43,227 nucleotides of DNA from JADHUC01 sp964617665 (GTDB lineage Bacteria > Planctomycetota > Planctomycetia > Pirellulales > Pirellulaceae), in assembly GCA_964617665.1 (NCBI GenBank), contig CAZUAH010000051.1, forward strand, positions 1 through 43,227, written 5' to 3'. Shown here piece after piece: positions 35,204-42,809 of the stretch. The position numbers and the translations under genes are program-made. How positions within the stretch are numbered: position 1 is the stretch's first letter; the number at the start of each line of letters is the position of its first letter. The notes below the pieces were generated by a model. That model was given only the letters and a program-made list of their open reading frames with translations, had not been told where the DNA came from and did no database searches.

Positions 35204-35351
35204 ACATGCGTTTCACCCTTGTTTTTACCGCATGGCACGCAGTGGCACGCACAATTTTCTACATATCGCGTATGCAAATGGAACACAATGAAAACACAAG
35301 AACAAGAAAGTAAGGGGCGCATAAGATTGGACCGCGTGCCATCGCGTGCCA
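35158..35351. repeat. Iteron-like array of TGGCACGC
   Basis: TGGCACGC occurs in direct orientation at 35158, 35168, 35179, 35191, 35233 and 35243, and inverted (GCGTGCCA) at 35334 and 35344. Spacings are 10-12 bp within clusters, about one helical turn. The first four overlap the end of the replication gene. This is the arrangement expected for initiator-binding iterons. Confidence 0.7.
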
Positions 35352-35632
35352 AACTCGTTCCCGTTCGGGTTCCGTGGCGCAGTGAGGTACCCCGTCCCAC
35401 GGCGATTCCAGCGTCTGTTATGGCTAACGTGCAGCCGGTGCAAACGTACCAGCCCGAGGCTATCGAGCGGCCGGTTCTTCCGTGGCGATTGCCACCGTGG
35501 CCGCCTATTGTTCCGCCAGAGATCGTCGCGGACGCGGTGCCCATGTGTTCCGATTGCGGCCTCGTGCGAGTCGTACCAGGTCAACCGGGCAAGCCAACGG
35601 GACAGTGTTTTCGTTGCTGGGTGGACACGTAG
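35288..35632 (+). CDS. Small zinc-ribbon protein, unknown function
   Basis: 114 aa from ATG 35288 (ribosome site weak). The N-terminal half is basic and Pro-rich (RVPSRAKLVPVRVPWRSEVPRP). The C-terminus has a treble-type Cys4 site, CSDCGLVRVVPGQPGKPTGQ followed by CFRCW. It lies between the iteron array and the regulator gene. A nucleic-acid-binding accessory protein is plausible, but no family is recognised. Confidence 0.6.
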   Translation: MKTQEQESKGRIRLDRVPSRAKLVPVRVPWRSEVPRPTAIPASVMANVQPVQTYQPEAIERPVLPWRLPPWPPIVPPEIVADAVPMCSDCGLVRVVPGQPGKPTGQCFRCWVDT

Positions 35633-35691
35633 TGGAGAAACGAAGTGGAAGCGGCTATTCGGCTACACAAGCACCCCAAGTGAAAGTCAGA

Positions 35692-35733
35692 TGGGCTAGC
35701 TGGGGCTAGCCCGGTTTAGTGATTGCTAGCCCA
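35692..35733. promoter_or_regulatory. Operator-like cluster upstream of the HTH regulator
   Basis: TGGGCTAGC (35692-35700), the perfect palindrome GGGCTAGCCC (35703-35712) and GCTAGCCCA (35725-35733) stand within 42 bp, ending 37 bp before the start of the Cro/C1-type gene. The first and third are an inverted pair. They probably bind the regulator in an autoregulatory loop. Confidence 0.6.
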
Positions 35734-35770
35734 GCACGCATTGGCTACTATTCAGTTTGAAGGTGACGAG

Positions 35771-36016
35771 ATGAGATTTAGCGAACAAATCAGGCAGGCG
35801 ATTCTCAACTGCGGAAGAACCCGCTATTGGATTGCTAAGCGGTCTGGTGTCCACCAGTCGCAACTGTCACGCTTCGTCCGTGGCGAGGCGATGTTGACGC
35901 TTGATACGCTGGACCGCGTCGCGGCGGTTCTCGGTCTCGAAGTCACGGTTCCAGAGTCGCCGAAGCAGCATCGCGAAGTCTCGGAAGCACGAACCAGTTC
36001 TCACCCGGAGAAATAG
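35771..36016 (+). CDS. Cro/C1-type (XRE) helix-turn-helix regulator
   Basis: 81 aa from ATG 35771 (AAGGTG upstream). FSEQIRQAILNCGRTRYWIAKRSGVHQSQLSRFVRGEAMLTLDTLDRVAAVLGLEV is a complete HTH_3 domain, and a short polar tail follows. Its stop lies three bases before the integrase start, so the two are co-transcribed; it probably controls integrase expression. Operator-like palindromes lie just upstream. Confidence 0.87.
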   Translation: MRFSEQIRQAILNCGRTRYWIAKRSGVHQSQLSRFVRGEAMLTLDTLDRVAAVLGLEVTVPESPKQHREVSEARTSSHPEK

Positions 36017-36019
36017 TCG

Positions 36020-37336
36020 ATGGCGAGTCTTCAATCGAAACCTGGGGGACGCTGGCAAATCCAGTTCACCAACCCCAATAAGAAACGCAAGACAATCCGC
36101 CTGGGGAAGGTTCCCAAACGCGCGGCGGAAACCGTCAAGATGCACGTGGAACAGTTGGTATCGGCTGCGATCATGGGACAACCGCCACCGGATGACACGG
36201 CTCGATGGATCACGCGCAACTATGCGATCGCTGAGAAGCTGGCGAACGTCGGTTTGATACCGAAGCGTGGATCCGCTCGGCTTGGTGAATTCCTGCAGGA
36301 GTACTTCGGAAAGCGAATGGACGTGAAGCCCAATACGGTACGCTGCTGGAAGCAAGCCAAGGCGAACCTCATCACGTTCTTTGGTGCTGACCGATTGATC
36401 ACGGATGTCACGGCCGGGGACGCAAAGGATTTCGAGCGGTTTCTGAAGACAGAAGCGAAGCGCCGAGTGAAGGGGAAAAAGAAGAAGGGACTGAGCTCCA
36501 ACAGCGTGCATAAGTACGTCGCTAACGCGAAGCAGTTCTTCCAAGATGCAGTTGACCACGAGTTGCTTGTCAAGAACCCGTTCGATGGTCTGGAGTCAGG
36601 CACGCGAGCCAATGTAGGTCGGTTCTTCTTCGTGACCCGCGAAATGGCGGCCAAGGTGCTGGATGCTTGCCCCAATGGCGAGACGCGGCTCCTGTTTGCG
36701 TTGTGTCGGTACGGTGGTCTCAGATGCCCGTCAGAAGTCGAGAGGCTTCGTCTAAACGACGTTGATTGGTCGCGTGACAGATTCCTCGTTCACGCCCCAA
36801 AGACAGAGCGTCACGAAGGGAAGGCCACACGGTGGGTGCCGATCTTTCCGGAGTTGCGACCGTACTTGGACGAGGCATGGAACGCGGCGGAAACTGGACA
36901 AGAGTGTTTCATCAAGTCCATTGGTGACAGTCGGCACAAGATGCGGCCAATCATCCGACGCGCCGGCTTGGACGTATGGCCCAAGCTGTTCCAAAACCTG
37001 CGGAGCACTCGACAGACCGAACTGGAGGAACGTTTCCCGTCCCACGTGGTCTGTGCGTGGCTCGGCAACTCGGAAAACGTTGCTCGCAAGCACTATCTCC
37101 AGGTCACAGAGGATCACTTCGCGCGGGCGCTGCAAAATCCGACGCACGAAGCGCTGCAAAATGTGACGAAGCAACCGAACGCAATAGGACGCAATAGAAC
37201 GCACGAACGGGGCGAGGAAGCAGAAGACACTGCTATTTGCGTTCCAATGCGTTCTGTTGCGTCTAACTGCGTTGAACCACCCAAAAGCAGAGATTCTTTA
37301 CGGGAAACAGGGCAGCGGGTATATTCAACGAGTTAG
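36020..37336 (+). CDS. Tyrosine integrase, C-terminus replaced by chromosomal sequence at attR
   Basis: 438 aa as integrated. An N-terminal arm-binding region (about 1-60) is followed by a SAM-like core-binding domain (about 90-195) and the catalytic domain (about 200-370). Catalytic residues: Arg235 (YGGLRCPSE), a Lys in HAPKTERHEG, Arg328 (FQNLRSTRQTE, where the usual HxxR His is Gln), and nucleophile Tyr359 (ARKHYLQV); the late His is Asn (WLGN). These two substitutions fit planctomycete-type integrases as I recall them. The att core begins at codon 425, so the last residues GQRVYSTS come from the chromosome. The excised form would instead continue into the 73 codons at 20104-20325. Confidence 0.92.
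   Translation: MASLQSKPGGRWQIQFTNPNKKRKTIRLGKVPKRAAETVKMHVEQLVSAAIMGQPPPDDTARWITRNYAIAEKLANVGLIPKRGSARLGEFLQEYFGKRMDVKPNTVRCWKQAKANLITFFGADRLITDVTAGDAKDFERFLKTEAKRRVKGKKKKGLSSNSVHKYVANAKQFFQDAVDHELLVKNPFDGLESGTRANVGRFFFVTREMAAKVLDACPNGETRLLFALCRYGGLRCPSEVERLRLNDVDWSRDRFLVHAPKTERHEGKATRWVPIFPELRPYLDEAWNAAETGQECFIKSIGDSRHKMRPIIRRAGLDVWPKLFQNLRSTRQTELEERFPSHVVCAWLGNSENVARKHYLQVTEDHFARALQNPTHEALQNVTKQPNAIGRNRTHERGEEAEDTAICVPMRSVASNCVEPPKSRDSLRETGQRVYSTS
37177..37274. promoter_or_regulatory. Phased inverted array next to the att core, probable arm-type sites
   Basis: GAACGCAA, GGACGCAA and GAACGCAC lie at 37177, 37187 and 37197; the inverted forms TTGCGTTC, ATGCGTTC, TTGCGTCT and CTGCGTTG lie at 37237, 37247, 37257 and 37267. 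Spacing is exactly 10 bp in both halves, and the array ends 17 bp before the att core, inside the integrase coding sequence. Probably bound by the integrase arm domain or the excisionase. Confidence 0.7.
37292..37311 (+). repeat. attR core
   Basis: Perfect copy of the 20-bp attL core. It is in frame inside the integrase gene (codons 425-431). Confidence 0.88.
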
Positions 37337-37406
37337 ATGTACCTTTTTTTGCGATCCACCCGTTTGTTGGGAGCAGTCTCACAATAGAGTCTGATCTGTT
37401 AAGCGT

Positions 37407-38609
37407 ATGAGCGATTCGTCATCCAATGATCACTGGAAGGATTTGGCTGATCTGATAGGGGCAGAGGTCCCCGATGAGCCAATCGAGCCGGAACAACAGG
37501 CCGAACCTGAGGCCCCACCCGAGGAGACGGCCGAGGAAGAGCCCGTTGCGGAGGAATCAACCGAACCCCCTCCCGAAGAGGAGTCCCCCGTTGAACCCGA
37601 GCCCGCTCCCGTCCCAGAGGAGTCGCCCCCCACCAATCACTGGTGGAGTCTGGCTGGCGAATTAGGGCTGGAACTCCCGGAACCGGAGCCTGAGCCAGAA
37701 CCGCAGCCAGATCCGGAACCCGAATCGGAGCCAGTTCAGGTGCAGGAGCCCGAGCCTGAGCAGAAACCAGCGGCTGAGCCTACGCTCGAATTCCCAGTTG
37801 ACGAGGCGGACCAGTCGCCAACGCCCAACGAACTCGCGCTTGACTGGGGCACTGACGCTGTTGAGACGCCGAAAGCTGAATCCGAACCTGAGCCAGCGCT
37901 CGAATTCCCAGCCGACGAGGCGGACCAGTCCGCAACGATCGATGAGTTCGACCTCGACTGGAGCACCGACGCTGCTGAGACACCGGAAGCTGAATCAAGC
38001 CCCGTCGAGGAGGAGTTGCCACAGCAACCAGAGCCGCCGGAAGACGATCGTGGCATGCCGCTGTTCGAGGATCCTGGATTGTCCCTTGAAGCTCCGGGAG
38101 TGCTGGACGCGGTCTTTGAGGAAGCCGACGCGGAAGCGGCTGAAGACGAATCAGAGGAACCGATCGTATCGTTTGAGGCCGAAGACAAGGAACCGCACGC
38201 CGGCGAAGATGCTGAGGAGGCTCCAACTGCTGCCGATACCAAGGAGGACGACGGACAGGCTGGAGCCGAGAAAGACTCGGACGAAAAACGCGGCAAACGG
38301 CGAAAACGACGGCGACGGCGACGTCCGGCGCGTAAGGACCGGGACGAATCCGGTGAAACAGCGGAGAAATCCGGAGCCGAAGCCGAGGTGACAGCCACTG
38401 ACGACAGGCCAACAGAAAGCCGCAAGGGTCCACGAGAGGATTCGTCCGAGGACGCAGACACGACCGAGGAGGCAAAGCTCAAACACCGGAAGATCCCAAC
38501 ATGGGAGGAGGCGATCGAAATCGTAATCTCGGCTAACAAGGAGACGCGATCCAAATCCTCTAGCAGCGGGTCTCGGGGAAGACGACGCGGTCGCAAGAAG
38601 CCACAATGA
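37407..38609 (+). CDS. Disordered acidic protein with basic C-terminus
   Basis: 400 aa, no signal peptide or membrane segment. Residues 1-285 are dominated by Glu, Pro, Asp and Ala. They contain two copies of a short structured motif, DHWKDLADLIGAEVP (residues 8-22) and NHWWSLAGELGLELP (about 75-89), and a duplicated block with LEFPxDEADQS and LDWxTDA. A strongly basic segment KRGKRRKRRRRRRPARK follows, then KIPTWEEAIEIVISANKETRSK and an RGRRRGRKK end. The mix of acidic region, basic patch and RG-rich tail suggests an RNA- or ribosome-associated scaffold; I recall the tail motif from other planctomycetes. First chromosomal gene right of the element. Confidence 0.72.
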   Translation: MSDSSSNDHWKDLADLIGAEVPDEPIEPEQQAEPEAPPEETAEEEPVAEESTEPPPEEESPVEPEPAPVPEESPPTNHWWSLAGELGLELPEPEPEPEPQPDPEPESEPVQVQEPEPEQKPAAEPTLEFPVDEADQSPTPNELALDWGTDAVETPKAESEPEPALEFPADEADQSATIDEFDLDWSTDAAETPEAESSPVEEELPQQPEPPEDDRGMPLFEDPGLSLEAPGVLDAVFEEADAEAAEDESEEPIVSFEAEDKEPHAGEDAEEAPTAADTKEDDGQAGAEKDSDEKRGKRRKRRRRRRPARKDRDESGETAEKSGAEAEVTATDDRPTESRKGPREDSSEDADTTEEAKLKHRKIPTWEEAIEIVISANKETRSKSSSSGSRGRRRGRKKPQ

Positions 38610-38618
38610 TCGAACACC

Positions 38619-39341
38619 ATGACTGACCGTCGTCCAACCCACTGGGGCGTGCTGGTCTTCGCGATGGTCTTTCCGACGGTCGTGACATGGATCTACTTCG
38701 TGCTGTTGGTCGACTATCCCTCATGGCTGCAACAGACAGCCGCAGGGATCGGGAAAGGCATCCAGTTTCTACTGCCGGTTGTTTGGGTGTTCTTTGTGCT
38801 GCGTGAAAAGTTCGCGTGGACACAACCCAACCGCCGCGGTGCGGTGTTGGGAATCATCTTCGGGGCGGCTGTTCTTGCCGCCATCTTTGGGCTCTATCAT
38901 TTGCTTCTCAAGCCGAACGGCGTGTTTGAAGGACCGGCAGGTCCGATTCGGGACAAAGTTCGGGGATTGGGCCTTGATACGATCTGGAAATACGCCGCGC
39001 TGGGCACTTTCTACGCCCTGTGCCACTCGGCGTTGGAGGAGTATTACTGGCGCTGGTTTGTATTCAAGCGACTGAAGGAACGTTTGTCGCTCTGGACCGC
39101 CATCGCTGTCTCCAGCCTCGCGTTCATGGCCCATCACGTCATCCTGATGGCGACGTTTTTCGGGTGGGTCTCGCCCTGGACTTACTTGTTTTCGTTGGCT
39201 GTGGCGGTGGGCGGCGTCTTTTGGGCATGGCTGTACGCCCGAAGTGGAACGTTGTTTGGCCCTTGGCTCAGTCACTTGTTGGTCGACGCGGCAATCTTCA
39301 CCGTGGGCTATGACTTGGTGAAGGACATATTTACGAAGTAA
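38619..39341 (+). CDS. CPBP-family intramembrane metalloprotease (CAAX protease/Abi)
   Basis: 240 aa with six to seven membrane segments. The family motifs are present: EExxxR as SALEEYYWRWFVF (about residue 145), the FMAHHV motif (about 170) and the final SHLLVDA motif (about 221). These residues bind zinc in Rce1-like proteases. Bacterial members cleave prenylated or other membrane peptides, or serve in bacteriocin self-immunity. It follows the previous gene by 9 bp, suggesting an operon. Confidence 0.9.
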   Translation: MTDRRPTHWGVLVFAMVFPTVVTWIYFVLLVDYPSWLQQTAAGIGKGIQFLLPVVWVFFVLREKFAWTQPNRRGAVLGIIFGAAVLAAIFGLYHLLLKPNGVFEGPAGPIRDKVRGLGLDTIWKYAALGTFYALCHSALEEYYWRWFVFKRLKERLSLWTAIAVSSLAFMAHHVILMATFFGWVSPWTYLFSLAVAVGGVFWAWLYARSGTLFGPWLSHLLVDAAIFTVGYDLVKDIFTK

Positions 39342-39370
39342 CGGGCTCTGCGCAAGAACCACGAGGAGAT

Positions 39371-40165
39371 ATGGACGAAATCGACCAATACACTCGCGAA
39401 ATCGATCGCATCGTTGACCGGATGGAAAGCAGCGAGAGCATACTGCTGATCACCGGCGCAGGTATCTCCGCGGACTCTGGACTACCGACTTATCGAGGCA
39501 TCGGTGGGCTGTACAACGTGAACACCACTGAAGAAGGCATGCCGATCGAAGAGCTTCTCTCGGGCAGTACGATGTGTACCGCCCCGGAATTGACATGGAA
39601 ATACCTGGAGCAAATCGCCGAAACTTGCCATGGGGCGACTTACAACCGCGCTCACGAAGTGGTGGCGGAAATGGAGAAACACTTCGACCGAGTGTGGGTG
39701 CTGACGCAAAACGTCGACGGCTTCCACCGGGCCGCTGGTTCCGAGAAGGTCGTGGACATACACGGGGATCTTCACGACCTTATGTGTACAGCTTGCGATT
39801 TTCGGGAAACCGTGAGTGATTACAGCGAAATATCGGTTCCCCCTCGCTGTCCGCAATGCGATGCGATCGTACGTCCCGATGTCGTGTTGTTTGGCGAAAT
39901 GCTGCCCATGGTCAAGGTCGAGTTGATGTACGGAGAGCTGGAGGAAGGATTCGATCTGGTGTTCACGATCGGAACGACTAGCGTGTTCCCATACATCGCC
40001 GAGCCGGTCATGATAGCAAAGCGCATGGGCAGACCGACCGTCGAAATCAACCCGGGAACGAGTGACGTGTCTCATCTTGTCGACATGAAACTTCCATTGC
40101 GCGCGGCAGCGGCGATGGATGCTATCTGGAGCCGCTATCAGCAGCGGCAGGCGAATCGGAGCTAA
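39371..40165 (+). CDS. Sirtuin (Sir2-family NAD-dependent protein deacylase)
   Basis: 264 aa. ITGAGISADSGLPTYRG (about 27-43) and TQNVDGFH (about 112-119) bind NAD; the catalytic His is in DIHGDLH (about 129-135). A zinc site is formed by MCTAC and CPQC. GTTSVFPYIAEP and VEINPG complete the Rossmann part. It removes acyl groups from Lys using NAD. The usual GTSL/GTS is GTTS and the FRS loop is YRG, so substrate preference may differ from CobB. Located 30 bp after the protease gene in an apparent operon. Confidence 0.94.
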   Translation: MDEIDQYTREIDRIVDRMESSESILLITGAGISADSGLPTYRGIGGLYNVNTTEEGMPIEELLSGSTMCTAPELTWKYLEQIAETCHGATYNRAHEVVAEMEKHFDRVWVLTQNVDGFHRAAGSEKVVDIHGDLHDLMCTACDFRETVSDYSEISVPPRCPQCDAIVRPDVVLFGEMLPMVKVELMYGELEEGFDLVFTIGTTSVFPYIAEPVMIAKRMGRPTVEINPGTSDVSHLVDMKLPLRAAAAMDAIWSRYQQRQANRS

Positions 40166-40194
40166 GTACCTGATATCGAGGAGACGCACGGCAT

Positions 40195-41577
40195 ATGGGC
40201 GAAGAACACATCCACTTCGTCACCGGCCGGCTTGCTGAACAGGCTCTCCGAACGGTCGTTGAGCCCCTGGCTGCGGAAGTCGGCTTCGATTACTCGATAG
40301 GCGTCATGCCAATTACGGTGGCCGCTCTGATGACGCCAAGATGGATCGAGCGCCACGTCGCGCCGCCCAGCGACGCCACTCGAATCCTGTTACCCGGCTA
40401 CTGCGACGGCGATCTGACCTCGCTTCGTTCCGCAGCAACCGTCGACGTGGAGCGAGGTCCCAAGGACCTTCGAGCATTGCCTGAGTTTTTCGGCCAGGAC
40501 GCTGCGTCCGGTCAAGAGTACGGGGCGTACGATATCGAAATAATCGCCGAAATCAATCATGCACCGCAGCTCGCGTTGGAAGAGATACGATCGCAAGCCA
40601 AACAGTTGGCAACCAGCGGTGCAGACGTGATCGACGTAGGCTGCGAACCAGGCGATGCGTGGAACGGTGTTGCCGCCTGCGTCAAGGCATTGAAAGACGA
40701 TGGCCACCGAGTGTCCATTGACAGCATGAATACGGTCGAGATCGAACTCGGCGTGCAGGCTGGCGCAGAGCTAGTCCTGTCCGTCAACTCAATTAATCGA
40801 GACGCGGCGAAAGACTGGGGATGCGAGGTGGTCGTAATTCCCGACGATCCTTCCACGATGGCCGGGATAGAAGAAACGATCCACGCCATGGAACGATCGA
40901 GCGTCCCCTTTCGTATCGATCCGATTCTGGAACCAATCGGTTGCGGCTTTGCTGCCAGCCTAGGTCGTTACATCGACGCTCGCCACCGATACCCCGAGGC
41001 GGATTTGATGATGGGCATTGGCAATCTTACCGAATTGACGGACGTCGATTCGGCTGGCGTCAACGTGTTGCTACTTGGCATTTGCCAGGAATTGGGAATT
41101 CGCAGCGTATTAACGACGCAGGTCATCAATTGGGCTCGGACCAGCGTTCGCGAATGTGATCTTGCGCGTCGGATGGTTCGATACGCTGTTGAACAAGGTG
41201 TTCCCGCGAAACACGTCGAGCCTCGTTTAGTGACCTTGCGTGACCCAAGACTTCACTCTTATGCTCCCGAGTTCCTGGAACAACTGGCCGCTCAGATCAA
41301 GGATCACAACTACCGGATCTTTGCCGAAGGCGCCGTGGTACATCTGGTCAGCAAGGAAATGCACCTGGTAGACGCCGATCCGTTTGCCCTGTTCGAGCGG
41401 CTGATGGCAACCGAACCGCGAAACCTCGACCAGTCGCATGCCTTCTACCTGGGGTACGAAATGGCCAAAGCTCTCACGGCCTTGACGTTGGGCAAGGAGT
41501 ACCGACAGGACGAGGCGCTCGATTGGGGCTACCTGACCGTGCAGGAACAGGATCGTCACCGGGGCGTTCGTCAATGA
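40195..41577 (+). CDS. Dihydropteroate-synthase-like protein of the tetrahydromethanopterin pathway (DUF6513 type)
   Basis: 460 aa. GAGGAG lies about ten bases before the ATG. Residues 1-130 form an N-terminal domain (HFVTGRLAEQALRTVV, ITVAALMTPRWI, ILLPGYCDGDL) fused to a DHPS-like TIM barrel: IIAEINHAP, GADVIDVGCEPGDAW, VSIDSMNT, LVLSVNS, VVIPDDP, DLMMGIGNLTELTD. In methylotrophs this gene family belongs to the H4MPT biosynthesis/C1 set; the exact reaction is not established. It fits with ftr in the same window. Ends 21 bp before the convergent gene at 41598. Confidence 0.85.
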   Translation: MGEEHIHFVTGRLAEQALRTVVEPLAAEVGFDYSIGVMPITVAALMTPRWIERHVAPPSDATRILLPGYCDGDLTSLRSAATVDVERGPKDLRALPEFFGQDAASGQEYGAYDIEIIAEINHAPQLALEEIRSQAKQLATSGADVIDVGCEPGDAWNGVAACVKALKDDGHRVSIDSMNTVEIELGVQAGAELVLSVNSINRDAAKDWGCEVVVIPDDPSTMAGIEETIHAMERSSVPFRIDPILEPIGCGFAASLGRYIDARHRYPEADLMMGIGNLTELTDVDSAGVNVLLLGICQELGIRSVLTTQVINWARTSVRECDLARRMVRYAVEQGVPAKHVEPRLVTLRDPRLHSYAPEFLEQLAAQIKDHNYRIFAEGAVVHLVSKEMHLVDADPFALFERLMATEPRNLDQSHAFYLGYEMAKALTALTLGKEYRQDEALDWGYLTVQEQDRHRGVRQ

Positions 41578-41597
41578 TCGCTCGGTTGCTGAAGTCT

Positions 41598-42686
41598 CTA
41601 TCGGGATTGAATCACGAGGCGTAGTCGCTCAAGTTCGACCGTAACCGGAGTCTCGCCAAAGGCATCCGAGCCGATTCTCGCTCCGAGATCTTCCCCTTCG
41701 GGCGGCAGTACGTACGCGGCAACGTCATGCAAAACGTGCTCGCCGAAGCGGATTGACCGAACGACCACGCGACGTGTCGGTAGGCGACGGGTGCGTCCAA
41801 AGGGCATCTCGAACACTTCCGCCGCGTCGGTAACGTTCACGCCCGCCGATTCCGCCATACTGGCGGTGAGTACCGTGGGATCGCTGCTGGTCTGCCAAGT
41901 AAACGTTACCGGGGTACGTTCATTCAGAATCGCCCCAACTCGCGTCTTTCCGCTCTGCACGTACAGCGGCAAGCGGTCAGTGAACGCGACGCGTTCGTAT
42001 TCGCCCAATTGCCTTATCTCGGTAGCGTATCCATTGTTCGCAGGCCCCAAGCGATGCAACTCGCCTAGGCGATTGAGAGCTGCCGTCACGTCCGGATCTC
42101 GAGCCAGTTTTTCAAATTCGGAGTCCATTGCCACTTTCAGTTGACGAATTGCGATCACCGACAGGCCAAGCCGATTGCGCCGGTTTGTCAATTCCGTCAG
42201 CCGTGTCCGCACGTCAGGTTCAGCAGACAAGCGGCGCGGTTCGACGGCTTGCGTTTCAAGCTCCTTGATCTGTCGTTCAATCTGCTTTTTCTTCGGGTCG
42301 TCGGTATTCAAGGACGCCAAACCCTTGCGTAACGTTTGTATTCGACGTCGGTTAGTCTCCCAGAGCACAAGATTGTTTTGGCAACGTTCCTCCAAAGAAC
42401 TCTGAAGGTTCAGAATCTGTTTCTTCAAATCGTCAAGGCGCCTGACGTGCTCGCGCAGACGCACCTCCGAGGGCGACAACCATACGTTTCCGCCAGCGAT
42501 CTGCGTCAGCCCCTTGTCCTGCTGCAGAAAAGCTTCCGAATCGGCCGGCTCGGCGGCAACAACCGTTGCACAGATCAAAATCGTTAGCGCAGTCGCAACG
42601 AATACGGCGTGCAGTTTCCGCGCGAGCCGTCCCCACGATGGCGACAGATTCGCCGCAACGCCGCAGAAGATCGGTACAACTGGCAT
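41598..42686 (-). CDS. Exported protein with coiled coil and degenerate retropepsin-like domain
   Basis: 362 aa from ATG 42686 (GGTGAG eight bases upstream); GTG 42743 is an alternative. The signal peptide or anchor is near HAVFVATALTILICATVVAAEP. A helical coiled-coil region (about 70-210: RRLDDLKKQILNLQSSLEER, KKKQIERQIKELETQ) precedes a C-terminal beta domain with the strand order of clan AA aspartic proteases: VGAILNERTPVTFTWQTSSDPTVLTASMAESAGV ... VVVRSIRFGEHVLHDVAAYVLP ... ARIGSDAF. The catalytic D-T-G is replaced by Q-T-S, so it is probably inactive as a protease. I infer the fold only from pattern. Confidence 0.68.
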   Translation of the reverse strand: MPVVPIFCGVAANLSPSWGRLARKLHAVFVATALTILICATVVAAEPADSEAFLQQDKGLTQIAGGNVWLSPSEVRLREHVRRLDDLKKQILNLQSSLEERCQNNLVLWETNRRRIQTLRKGLASLNTDDPKKKQIERQIKELETQAVEPRRLSAEPDVRTRLTELTNRRNRLGLSVIAIRQLKVAMDSEFEKLARDPDVTAALNRLGELHRLGPANNGYATEIRQLGEYERVAFTDRLPLYVQSGKTRVGAILNERTPVTFTWQTSSDPTVLTASMAESAGVNVTDAAEVFEMPFGRTRRLPTRRVVVRSIRFGEHVLHDVAAYVLPPEGEDLGARIGSDAFGETPVTVELERLRLVIQSR

Positions 42687-42809
42687 GATTGATCTCACCC
42701 TGCCCCACAAAACTCCGACTGCCCTAACCAGTATTCTAGTCACCGCTGGCCGCCAGTCGATAAGAGACAGGTACAGGTATGCACTTCAGCGCAACTGGAG
42801 GGACGGAAA

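Larger units (their letters stand above)
20104..37311. mobile_element. Integrated element, 17.2 kb, with attL and attR and a split integrase gene
   Basis: A perfect 20-bp direct repeat bounds the region (20104-20123 and 37292-37311). The right repeat lies in the tyrosine integrase gene; the left repeat is followed in the same frame by the missing end of an integrase. Inside are replication (PrimPol/SF3 helicase), excisionase-like, Cro/C1-like and sigma-like genes plus a leftward four-gene cargo operon. I see no conjugation, capsid or terminase genes, so it is best called an integrative, possibly mobilisable or satellite-like, genetic element. The chromosomal target is intergenic, not a tRNA gene. 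Confidence 0.88.
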
